From positions 62,001-126,000 of the forward strand of contig JAGTXZ010000024.1 of the NCBI GenBank assembly GCA_018398575.1: a stretch of DNA of 64,000 bases, read 5' to 3'. Shown piece after piece: positions 10,032 through 19,800 of the stretch. The stretch is from Ampelomyces quisqualis. Taxonomy: Eukaryota > Ascomycota > Dothideomycetes > Pleosporales > Phaeosphaeriaceae. Numbering within the stretch: position 1 is the first letter of the stretch; every line of letters starts with the position of its first letter. Both the position numbers and the translations under genes were made by a program. The notes beneath the pieces were generated by a model. The model did not search any database and had not been told where the DNA came from. It was given only the letters and a program-made list of their open reading frames with translations.

Positions 10032-11204
10032 TTAAACAGCCGCCATAGGTTTTTCGCCATTGACTCCTGTTCCGTTTTGCTTCGGTATACTTTTTGCTTT
10101 CTTACTGTAAGCAGCAATGGCAGCGGCATTACTAGCGGCTCTTTTCCTTTGGTTAGATTGCGCGCTTGCAGTCGGTGATGGGGTGTCGTCTCTCTGATGG
10201 GTGGCCATATCCTCGGGCAAGAATTTGCCAGTTCCAGCAGCCTCTTGAACAAGTGACGCGTAAAAGTCCTGCACGGCCAATTGGCCGGCGCTAACGTCCT
10301 GAGATGCTCCCACTTCGTCCGACATGGAATTGTCCTCGAGCGGTTCAGGTGCGGCGAGCTTGAGACGCTCAGAGCCGAGATGAAAGCTGTTGCAGGCGAT
10401 GCGCGAGATGTGGGCTTTGGTATGTGATAGGTCAAGCGCAAGATGGGTCTTGAGATATCGCGACAGCGCAGTCGTGAATGGCTTGTCCGACCCCTTGCCG
10501 CGGGTAACGAAGCCAGCCACGTCGGGTCCAGCAATGGTAATCTCCATGTGCTTCAGCGATGCCGTGGTAGTCGGAAACGCTAGTTGGACGGTGAGCTGGC
10601 GCACGACGTCCTGTATGGTCTGTGTCGAGGTGGCTGCTGAGAGGCGTTTGAAGTAGGTCTCGAGGCTGGAGGTGATGAAGGCCGAGGGCAGTCTCAAGGG
10701 CGCGACGTGGGCATCGAAGGCTGTGCGCAGGTAGTTGAGGAAGATGTCGCGTATCGGGCCGGGCATCTTGATAAGCAGGAGCGGGAGAGAGGTGAAGCCA
10801 TCTGGCGCGGAAGGCACGCCCGGGTCGCGGAGAAGGAGCGCACTGTACGACTGCTTCTCGTACTCGAGGCTGATCGCGATGCCGCGCGCTCGGGCGGGGG
10901 TGAGGCTGGTAGTCAGTTGCGAGGCGTCGGGCCCTATTGACGGACGATGGCGGTCGATCCAGGCATCTTCGTCGCCCAACAGCTCCCACGCACAGTCGTC
11001 CAGAGGCCCCAGTTTCGCCGTGTCTTCGGCAGCCGCGAAGTCGACCTGCACACCGCGCACACTGTCGCCCTTGAGCTGCTCTTTCAGGGCTTTTGCATGT
11101 GTGCGGAGACTGCCGTCGCTCAGCAGCGGGGCATCGCCATGGTGCAGCGGGCTGAGACGATAGAGCATGAAGGTGCGGTTGTAGAGGGGATACACAGGGG
11201 CCAT
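10032..11204 (-). CDS. FTA1: Kinetochore protein Fta1 / CENP-L-like
   Basis: Single exon, 390 aa. The start is the ATG at 11204 in a strong context (GCCACCATGGCC), giving MAPVYPLYNRTFMLYRLSPLHHG, a beginning typical of fungal Fta1 (Sim4 complex, CENP-L family) proteins; the open frame extends 29 codons further upstream but those residues look like leader noise. Fta1/CENP-L is part of the constitutive centromere-associated network and acts with the CENP-N partner at centromeric chromatin. The middle contains ARARGIAISLEYEKQSY, LPLLLIKMPGPIRDIFLNYL and LETYFKRLSAATST, in line with a CENP-L-like fold. The C-terminus is basic and low-complexity (QRKRAASNAAA...KKAKS), a likely nuclear localisation signal. 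Assignment rests on recognition of the N-terminal block. It is divergent from hsp88 (358 bp). Confidence 0.68.
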   Translation of the reverse strand: MAPVYPLYNRTFMLYRLSPLHHGDAPLLSDGSLRTHAKALKEQLKGDSVRGVQVDFAAAEDTAKLGPLDDCAWELLGDEDAWIDRHRPSIGPDASQLTTSLTPARARGIAISLEYEKQSYSALLLRDPGVPSAPDGFTSLPLLLIKMPGPIRDIFLNYLRTAFDAHVAPLRLPSAFITSSLETYFKRLSAATSTQTIQDVVRQLTVQLAFPTTTASLKHMEITIAGPDVAGFVTRGKGSDKPFTTALSRYLKTHLALDLSHTKAHISRIACNSFHLGSERLKLAAPEPLEDNSMSDEVGASQDVSAGQLAVQDFYASLVQEAAGTGKFLPEDMATHQRDDTPSPTASAQSNQRKRAASNAAAIAAYSKKAKSIPKQNGTGVNGEKPMAAV

Positions 11205-11562
11205 GGTGGCTCGCCGCACTGCACGGCGCGTGGGCGCGGGTTGGATGACGCAGCGCGCCCGTGGTGGTGGTGTTGACCATGGGCTTGGCATGCCACTAAC
11301 GCACTCGGTAAGCTAGTCGACTGCGGCGGGGCTGACTAGCGGTTTGTTGCCGTTTCTCTGATTTTCCAACTGCTTCTCGCCTTTTCCACATCACCCGACC
11401 CACCAAGACTAAGCGGAGCAAACAGCCCAGCACCGCCGTGAAGTCCTTGCTGCCGCTGCCTCCGTCCCTCCTCCACGACCCCATTCACTGAAAACAACGC
11501 CGCCGCGCGCGCCACACACTCCCTCTGCACCCCCCCGAGATACCCCGCCATCGCCGATAAAC
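11205..11562. promoter_or_regulatory. Divergent promoter, FTA1 / hsp88
   Basis: 358 bp between start codons at 11204 (-) and 11563 (+). It contains pyrimidine-rich stretches (for example 11351-11395 and 11451-11480) that suit fungal core promoters. I looked for alternating nGAAn heat-shock elements for the Hsp88 side and saw only same-orientation GAA blocks, not a canonical inverted array. Confidence 0.5.
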
Positions 11563-14041
11563 ATGTCTGTTGTGGGCATTGACCTGGGCACCGTCAACAG
11601 CGTCATTGCTGTGGCGCGGAACCGCGGCGTCGATGTGGTGAGTGCTCGACGTGAGGCGCATACCACAGCAACACGGTACACTGACACGGGCCAGATTGCC
11701 AACGAAGTCTCCAACCGCGCGACACCGTACGCATACACCCACCCCCAACACAGCCCCTGCAGCTAACGCGCCCCAGGTCGCTCGTCGGCTTCGGCCCCAA
11801 GAGCAGATACATTGGAGAGACGGCCAAGAACCAGGAAATCTCCAACCTCAAGAACACCGTCTCCTCGTTTGTCCGCCTCGCCGGCCGCTCCCTCAGCGAC
11901 CCCGATGTCCAGAGCGAGCAGGCCTTCGTCTCGGCGCCGCTCATCGACCTGGGCGGCCAGGTCGGGGCCGAAGTCACGTACATGGGCCAGAAGGAGCAGT
12001 TCACAGCCACCCAGATCACCGCCATGTTCCTCACCAGACTGAGGGCCACGGCCTCTGCGGAGCTGAAGCTGCCCGTCTCCGACGTCGTCCTCAGCTGTCC
12101 CGTGTGGTACACCGACTCACAGCGCCGCGCCATCCTCGACGCTGCCGACATCGCCGGCCTCAAGTGCCTGCGGTTACTCAACGACAACACCGCCGTTGCG
12201 CTTGGCTACGGCATCACCAAGCTCGACCTCCCCGCCGCCGAGGAGAAGCCCCGCCGCGTCGTCTTCGTCAACATCGGCCACAGCAACTACACCGCGACCG
12301 TTGTCGAGTTCCGCAAGGGTGAGCTCACTGTCAAGTCGAGCGCGTGGGACCGCCACTTTGGTGGACGCTACATTGACCAGGCGCTCGTAGAGCACTTCGC
12401 CAAGGAGTTCAAGGAGAAGTACAAGATCGACGTCATGGAGAACGGCAAGGCGCGTTTCCGTCTCGCCGCCGGTGTCGAGAAGGTCAAGAAGGTCCTGTCC
12501 GCCAACAACATGGCGCCCCTCAACGTCGAGTCCATCATGAACGATGTCGACGTGCGCGGCATGCTCAAGCGCGAGGAGCTCGAGGAGCTGATCAAGCCCA
12601 TGCTCGAGCGTGCTACTGCGCCAATTGAGCAGGCGCTTGCCGATGCCAAGCTCACCGTCGCCGACATCGACGCCATTGAGATGGTAGGAGGCTGCACCCG
12701 TGTCCCCTCGCTCAAGACTGCCATTCAGGAGTACTTTGGCAAGCCCCTCTCCTTCACACTCAACCAGGACGAGGCCGTCGCACGAGGATGCGCATTCAGC
12801 TGTGCTATTCTCTCCCCCGTTTTCCGCGTCCGTGACTTCTCCATCCACGACATGGTCAACTACCCCATCGAGTTCACATGGGAGAAGTCCGAGGACATTC
12901 CCGACGAGGACACCAACCTCACCGTCTTCCAGAAGGGTGGTGTCATGCCATCCACCAAGATCCTCACCTTTTACCGGAAACACCCGTTCGATTTGGAGGC
13001 CAAGTACGCAAAGCCAGAACAGCTACCTGGCAAGACAAATCCTTGGATCGGCCGTTTTTCCGTAAAGGGCGTCAAGGCTGACCCCAAGGGCGACTTCATG
13101 ATCTGCAAGCTCAAGGCTCGTCTTAACATCCACGGCGTGCTCAATGTCGAGTCCGGCTACTACGTGGAAGAAACCGAGGTCGAGGAGCCTATTCCCGAAC
13201 CTCCTCAGGAAGAGAAGAAAGAGGGTGATGTACGTGTTGACCCTTCTCCTACTGGTCCGAGAACCGGGCAGCCCGATTCTGAGCCGGCCGCGAAAAGACG
13301 CAAGCCCAGCCCTGGATCTGTACTTGCGCAGCCTTTTGCTTCTACGACTCTCACAGTCAAGCTAACAGGTGACTCACAGGAAATGGACGTCGACAAGGAC
13401 GCGCCCAAGGAGCCACCGAAGACGCGTAAGGTGAAGAAGCAGCAAAGAAAGGGCGACCTCCCATTGTCTGCAGGAACCGCTTCACTCGACGAGGCTTCCA
13501 AGCAAACAGCGGCCGAGAAGGAGAGCTCGATGATCATGGAGGACAAGCTTGTCGCCGATACCGAGAACGAGAAGAACAACCTCGAGAGCATGATCTACGA
13601 GCTCAAGGACAAGATTCTTGACGTGTACGCAGAGTTCGCAAGCGACGACGAAAAGGCTAAGCTCAACGCCAAACTCGAGTCTATTGAGGTAGGTTGAATG
13701 CCTTCTGGGCTTCGGGCGCAGTGCTAACCTGTATTCAGGAATGGCTGTACGATGATGGCGAGGACGCCTCAAAGGCGCAGTACGTCTCCAAGAAGGAGGA
13801 CATACTCTCCATTGCGGGGCCGATCATCCAGCGTTACAACGACAAGATTCAGGGCGAGCGACAAGCAGTCCTGGAGAAGCAGCAAAAGGAGATGGCGGCA
13901 AAGCAGGCAGAGCTTGAGCGGGCCAAGCGGGAGGCAGAAGCCAAGGCACAGGCAAACGCACCACCTGTGCCAGAGGAAAAGGACACGGAGATGACGGATG
14001 CCGAGACAACGAAGCCCGACAGCGTCGAGGAAGCGTCTTAG
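11563..14041 (+). CDS. hsp88: Hsp88/SSE1-type Hsp110 chaperone
   Basis: Exons 11563-11637, 11695-11726, 11777-13688 and 13739-14041 give 773 aa, or 723 aa if 13230-13379 is spliced. The N-terminal ATPase domain begins MSVVGIDLGTVNSVIAVARN and continues with NRATPSLVGFG, DVVLSCPVWYTDSQRRAI, LLNDNTAVALGYGI and MVGGCTRVPSL. Hsp110 proteins are nucleotide-exchange factors for cytosolic Hsp70 and hold unfolded proteins. The DNTAVALGYGI form and the long acidic insertion in the substrate-binding half separate it from ordinary Hsp70. A conserved basic TRKVKKQQRKGDLPL follows the linker, then an alpha-helical C-terminus with WLYDDGEDASKAQYVSK. The tail ends KDTEMTDAETTKPDSVEEAS, without the EEVD of Hsp70, as expected for the Hsp110 group. 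Confidence 0.95.
13230..13379 (+). other. Candidate optional in-frame intron of hsp88
   Basis: Starts GTACGT right after GGTGAT, contains GCTAAC near 13360 and ends in CACAG before GAAATGGAC. It is exactly 150 nt, a multiple of three, with no stop codon. Splicing would join EEKKEGD to EMDVDKDAP, which reads like the usual acidic linker of Hsp88. Retention adds 50 residues including a basic EPAAKRRKPSP stretch. Confidence 0.6.
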
Positions 14042-14548
14042 ATAGATCATGTCTCGAAATTGAGGCGTCGGGTCTGGACACTGAGCAAAAAGCATTGGCG
14101 AGGCGCGAGAAGGAACGGGTGATTGTTTTGAGCGCGTTATGAATATGGGAATGCGATTCTTATGATAGACTGCCCATAGACGAAGGAATGAAATTTCTAG
14201 TAGTCAATCAATCAATGGGCTTCATGTTTTGCTCTGTGTCGAACCGCCGGGCGTACCTCGGCAAGCCCCCACGCACTTTGTACTTGCAGATATAGGACAT
14301 GTCCTCTTTACATTCCTCATTAGCACGCGGATCCAATGTAGTTGTAGGTAATGTAGTATGCCAAAAAAAGGAGAGAGAGAGGGATTTGGAATTCAACTTG
14401 GCCATTGTACAAAAAAAAAGGGTTATGCGTGACATGATTTGTTTACAGATGGATCTGGCACACAGGCAGGGTAGAGTTACACACACACACACACACACAC
14501 GATCCGATTCCAATCCATGGATTCCACGTCACGTGCCAAGCGGCAAGA
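14042..14548. other. Convergent 3' region hsp88 / LAT1
   Basis: 507 bp between two stop codons on opposite strands; it should hold both 3' UTRs. A perfect (AC)11 dinucleotide run lies at 14479-14500. No other feature was seen. Confidence 0.6.
14479..14500. repeat. (AC)11 microsatellite
   Basis: Eleven uninterrupted AC units next to the stop codon of the E2 gene, in its expected 3' UTR. Confidence 0.95.
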
Positions 14549-16249
14549 TTACAGCAACAGCTCCAATGGGTTCTCAATGGCCTTTTTCAGCTCCTTCATG
14601 AACTCGCCACCAACGGCGCCGTCGACGACCTTGTGGTCGAAGCTGCCGGTGATGACAATCTGGTCGTCCCACTCGATGCTCGGCTGGCCGTCCTCGGAGG
14701 GCTCGCCGGGTACTGCGACCTTTTTGGTTGTGCCGATGGCGACGATGCATGCTTGTGGGGGGTTGATGACGGCAGTGAAGCGCTCGACGGCGGGGTTCAT
14801 GCCCATGTTGGAAATGGTGATGGTGCCGCCCTGGTACTCGTCAGGCTTGAGCTTGCCGTCTCGTGCGCGCTTGCCGAGGTCCTTGATTTGTGATGAGATG
14901 GCTTGGAGACCGAGACCGTTGACGTTCTTGACAATGGGGGTCATGAGACCGACGGGAGTGGAGACAGCGACAGAGACATCGACGACGTTGTGCTGGCGGA
15001 TAAGGACCTTTCCGCCGTCCTCGCGCCATGACGAGTTGGCCGCGGGAACCTTGCGGGCAGCCACTGCGAGAGCCTTGACGAGCAGATCGTTGACAGAGAG
15101 CTTGTAGCTGCCCTCGGCGGAAGCGTTGAGGGCCTCGCGCAGCTTGAGCAGCTTGGAGACGGAGATGCTCGAGGCAACAAAGTAGTGGGGGTTCTGCTGC
15201 ATGCTCTCGGTCAGGCGGCTGGCAATGACCTTGCGCATGCTGGTGGCCTCGGTGTCCTCGTAGGACGCAGCCGCGGGAGCTCCACCGCTGGCGGGCGCAC
15301 CCCCAGCCGGCTTGTACTTTTCAATGTCTTCCTTGGTGACCTGGCCAGCCTTGCCGGTGCCCTTGATGGCGCCAATGGGGACGCCCTTCTCGAGCGCGAG
15401 CTTCTTGGCGGCGGGCGAGATGGAAGGCTGGCGCTCGAGGGCGGTCTGCAGGCGGTCGCCGGTGGACTCGGACTCGAGGGCGGCGGGGGCAGACTCCTGC
15501 TTGGGCGGAGGAGCCGTCCTCGAGCCGCTGTCGGCGGGCTCGCTTGCCTCGGCCGCCTCGCCCTTCTTGGAGGGCGTCTCGGGCGTCTTGTCACCGCCGG
15601 CATCCTCAATGGAGAAGGACTCGAAGGCAGAGACGTCCTCGCCCTCCTCGACGAGGACAGCGATTGGCTACGTCATGTTAGCGTGCTTGCTCCCTTGTCG
15701 AGTTGCCCTGTTTCCGTGCACTCTGCGGGGCGCGTAAGCAGGGTCGACTCACGCTTCCGACAGCGACGTCCTTGGTGCCCGATTCACGCAGGACCTTGGC
15801 GAGGGTGCCGTCCTCCTGGAACTCAAAGTCCATCTGCGCCTTGTCGGTCTCGATCTCGACGAGCACGTCGCCGGGGGCTATCGAGTCGCCGGCCTTCTTC
15901 TGCCAGGTGCCAATGTTGCCGGCGGTCATGGTCGGGGACAGCGCGGGCATGGTGATGACGGTGTGCGAGGGGTAGGCTGCGGGGGACGGGTGTTAGCACG
16001 GTGCGGGTGAAGTTCCGGGGCGGCGCTCACATTTGGAGGCATAGTAGCGCGCGAGAGCAGCCAGAGCTGGGGTGCGTCTGCGGGAGGGCCGTGTCAGCAA
16101 GCTTCCTGTCGTTGGCGGAGGGCGGCATACGCAGCGAGCCGGGGGCGTCGTGACGGCGCGAGGGCGGCTCGCAGCGCCAGGGACCCGCGGGCGCTGAATT
16201 GGCTCCCGGCGCGCGCGAGCAGCGTGGTGGTGGTGGTAGTGGCAGGCAT
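14549..16249 (-). CDS. LAT1: Pyruvate dehydrogenase E2 (dihydrolipoyl acetyltransferase)
   Basis: Four exons (16131-16249, 16031-16077, 15753-15976, 14549-15667) give 502 aa. The first about 50 residues are Ser/Thr/Arg/Ala-rich (MPATTTTTTLLARAG...), a mitochondrial presequence, followed by ALARYYAS. A single lipoyl domain (about 60-140) carries the lipoylated Lys in VEIETDKAQM (about K101). A Pro/Ala/Glu linker leads to the E1/E3-binding domain (SISPAAKKLALEKGVP, KGTGKAGQVTKEDIEKY). The catalytic acetyltransferase domain starts RKVIASRLTESMQQNPHY and has the active-site FDHKVVDGAVGGEF near the C-terminus. It forms the core of the mitochondrial complex that makes acetyl-CoA. The intact active site excludes the catalytically dead protein X paralogue. 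It is divergent from SEC7. Confidence 0.96.
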
Positions 16250-16450
16250 TGTGTTTTGCGCTGGGGAGACGGGCGGGGCGGGCTGCTGCTGGGAGAGAGA
16301 GAGCAGTGCACGCGCGGGCATGGGGTGGCAGGTGGATGGGGGGTGGGAGGGGGGGGGAGACTCGTGGGAGGGTTGACGGTCAACAGAAAAGTTGTCCCCG
16401 GCGTGTCAGTCCCCGAAGAGTGGGCCCTGCGCCTAGTCGGCCGGCGCCAC

Positions 16451-16571
16451 AGCAGCCACACAGCAGCCACAGCAGCCACAGCAGCCACAGCAGCCACAGC
16501 AGCCACAGCAGCCACAGCAGCCACAGCAGCCACAGCAGCCACACAGCAGCCACAGCAGCCACAGCAGCCAC
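16451..16571. repeat. 9-bp minisatellite, 13 copies
   Basis: Unit AGCAGCCAC: one copy at 16451, nine in a row at 16462-16542 and three at 16545-16571, each group separated by an extra AC. All copies are perfect as read. The array codes in every frame (for example SHSSHS or CGCCGC) but lies between two divergent starts, so those ORFs are artefacts. Confidence 0.95.
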
Positions 16572-16770
16572 ACTCGAGGTACGTAACGTTGCCGCAACGA
16601 GTAAGGATTCTCTCTAGGGAGGCTGCTTGCTGTGGACTTGGAAGACACTTTGTCATCTCAAGCACCGGACGTGACTTTTTTTTTCTCTTTTCTTTTCTTG
16701 ATTTCTCTACTGCTCCCACAATGGTTGCTCAGCATACACGCCCCGCCAGCTGCTGAGCACACACTCGCTC

Positions 16771-16857
16771 GCCCAGCCCATGTCCACGCCCACACCCACG
16801 CCCAGCCCATGTCCACGCCCACACCCACGCCCAGCCCATGTCCACGCCCACACCCAC
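16771..16857. repeat. 29-bp perfect triplicate before SEC7 start
   Basis: Copies at 16771-16799, 16800-16828 and 16829-16857, each GCCCAGCCCATGTCCACGCC plus CACACCCAC. The ATG inside each copy falls in a different frame because 29 is not a multiple of three; the third (16838) is in frame with the SEC7 start at 16871. Confidence 0.95.
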
Positions 16858-16870
16858 GCCCACGCCCACC

Positions 16871-19800
16871 ATGGCCGACACGGCGTCAGAAGAGAGGGAC
16901 AGCAATGCAGATGAACACACACAGCCCACACCATCGCCGCCACCAGAAGAGAGAGACGGCAGTGCGCCCTCAACTCCCGCCCTGAACCTGCCCAACGGAG
17001 CAGACGCCTCGGAGCACGCCTCGGACCACGCCTCGGACCACACCTCGGACCACACCTCGGACCACACCTCGGACCACGCCTCGCACCACCTCTCCGACCA
17101 CGCCCCGTCCGCCCCCCGCGCCCGCACCGACTCGCAGTCCACCGTCGCCACCTCGGCCACGCGCTCCTCGACACGCACCTCCCTCGTCTTTGTCATCGCC
17201 GCCCTCGACACAATCGCCGCCTCCAAAGATGCCCGCAAGACGCAGAAGCTGGGCGATGCCACCAGCGCCGCGCTGGCCGCCATCAAGGCCGAGGGCGACC
17301 CGGCGCGCATCAACCCCGAGATCCTCTTCACCCCGCTGCACCTGGCCTCGGAGGCCCCCAACGTCCCCGTGTCCATCACTGCCTTGGACTGCATCGGCAA
17401 GCTCATCAGCTACTCGTACTTCTCCGTCCCCGCCGACCCGCACCCCGACAGCCCCCACGCGCCGCCCCTGATTGAGCGCGCCATAGACACCATATGCGAC
17501 TGCTTCCAGGGCGAGGCCACCCATGCCGACGTGCAACTCCTGATTGTCAAGTCGTTGCTAGCCGCCATCCTAAACGACAAGATTGTGGTGCATGGCGCCG
17601 GCCTGTTGAAGGCCGTGCGCCTGACGTACAACATCTTCCTGCTCTCCAAGTCGAGTGCGAATCAACAGGTCGCCCAGGGCGCCCTGACCCAGATGGTGGG
17701 CACCGTCTTTGAGCGTGTCAAGGCACGATTAGCCGTCAGGGAGGCACGGATCAACTTGTCGCCCGTGTCCCTGAACGACAACCATCGTTCAGAGGAAAGC
17801 GAGCAGGGCCATGTTGAGGGTGCCGACGCCCAGGGCGCTGAGGATGCAGATGACGAGCCATACCTAGATCAAGCCGAGCCGAGCGACAAGGCCGTCGACC
17901 AGCATGTCGGCCCTAAAATCACCCTGCAGAGCTTCGAGAACAACATGAGCTTCAACGACGACCGCATACACGACAATGCGCCAACGCTCGTCACACGAAT
18001 CAAGGGCAAACCGGGTTCGAAACAGCTCTCAGCCCACGATGCGCCACAACATGCACCAAATGACGCGCCCACAGAGGAGGAAGAAGAAGACGAGATATTC
18101 GTCAAGGATGCCTATCTGGTCTTCCGCGCAATGTGTCGATTGAGCACCAAGACCTTGTCCGTCGACCATGCCCAGGATGTGCGGTCTCAGGGCATGAGAT
18201 CGAAGCTCCTGTCGCTCCACATGATCCATACCATTCTTTTCAACAACATTGCCGTCTTCACTTCGCCCTATGCCACCATTCGAAGCGGTAGTGGTGACGA
18301 GCCGACCAGTTTCATACAGGCCATCAAGCAGTATCTCTGCTTGAGTCTAAGCCGCAACGGAGCCAGCTCCGTCAAACTAGTATTCGAAGTTGCCTGTGAA
18401 ATATTCTGGCAGATGCTCAAGTACCTACGAGTCTCCCTGAAGAAGGAAGTCGAAGTATTCCTCAAAGAGATATACTTGACTACCCTGGACAAGCGAAGTG
18501 CTCCTCCGTTCCAGAAGCAGTATGTGCTGACCATCTTTGGAAGACTTGCTGCAGATCCTCGCGCACTCGTAGAGGTTTACTTGAATTATGATTGTGACCG
18601 CACCGCCCTAGACAACATGTACCAACGAGTCGTCGAACACTTGTCCAAAATCTCAAGTACTCAAGTCGCGATAACGCCCATGCAGCAGCAAGCCTATCAG
18701 GATCAGCGCGAGAAGCAGGTCAGGCAGATGGACTGGCAGATCCGCGGGACCATGCCTCCTTCTCTAACCACAGTATCCATGGGCTCATCGCACGAGGCAG
18801 AACACGCATACCCGCAAGAGTACGCCATGAAGCAAGAATCGCTCGAAGCCCTCGTTGAGATACTGAGGTCGCTGGTGAATTGGGCCCAACAAGCCTTACC
18901 TGACAGCATCAAACCCACCAACCAGGATCTCCGGCCGTCCGTGGATGACCTCCGAGTCTCAACCGACACACGCAACTTCTCCGAGTCACCACACGTGAGC
19001 ATCGATTCTGGTACCGTAACACCGCTAGCCGAGGACGACTACGGCCAGCTGGAAAAGGCCAAGCACAGAAAGATTGCCATGACAAACGCGTTACGCCAGT
19101 TCAACTACAAACCAAAGCGAGGCTTGAAGACCTTGATCGCCGAGGGATTTGTCGCCTCAAATGCGCCCGAGGACATTGCCAAGTTCCTTCTCGACAATGA
19201 CCAGATAGACAAGACAGCCCTCGGAGAGTTCCTTGGAGAGGGCGACGCTGACAACATTGCCATCATGCATGCTTTTGTAGATCTCATGGACTTCACCAAA
19301 ACGCGGTTTACAGACGCACTCAGACGATTCTTGCAAAGTTTCCGGTTGCCCGGTGAGGCCCAGAAGATTGACCGTTTTATGCTCAAGTTTGCCGAGAGGT
19401 ACATTACTGGTAACCCAAACGCGTATGCCAATGCCGACACGGCATACGTTCTATCGTATTCGGTCATCATGTTAAATGTCGATCAACACAGCAAGAAAAT
19501 GAAGGGCCCACGTATGACACCAGAAGATTTCATCAAGAACAATCGCGGCATCAACGACAACGCGGATTTGCCCGAGGATTACTTGCGCGGCATCTACGAC
19601 GAGATCTCTCACAACGAAATTGTCCTAAACACCGAACAGGAAGCTGCAGCCGACAAAGGAATCCTCCCTCAACAGCCCACAGGAGGCTTAGCAACCATTG
19701 GTCAGGTGCTCACAGGCGGTGCTCGCGATCTGCAACAAGAGGCCATTGTCCAAGCATCAGAGGCAATGGCCAACAAGACGGAGCAGCTCTACAAGCAGCT

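Larger units (their letters stand above)
16250..16870. promoter_or_regulatory. Divergent promoter, LAT1 / SEC7, rich in minisatellites
   Basis: 621 bp between start codons at 16249 (-) and 16871 (+). It contains a 13-copy 9-bp array (16451-16571) and a perfect triplicate of 29 bp (16771-16857) immediately before the SEC7 start. A T/C-rich run at 16676-16708 could be part of the SEC7 core promoter. Confidence 0.6.

Noticed and set aside
9668..10534. 288-codon minus-strand frame overlapping FTA1 in another phase
   Set aside because: Its right part is a shadow of the FTA1 coding sequence and its left part is non-coding; composition is irregular.
10432..11280. 282-codon minus-strand frame overlapping FTA1
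   Set aside because: Same strand, other phase, Arg/His/Pro-rich translation of a GC-rich gene. No start context or homology.
11340..11400. Heat-shock element array upstream of hsp88
   Set aside because: GAA blocks are present but in the same orientation with irregular spacing, not inverted nGAAn units.
12174..12983. 269-codon frame antisense to hsp88
   Set aside because: Leu/Asp/Val-rich mirror of a codon-biased exon. No exon structure.
16380..16756. Repeat-protein ORFs (SHS, CGC or AVA runs) across the 9-bp array
   Set aside because: The array is translatable in all frames and lies between the start codons of two divergent genes.
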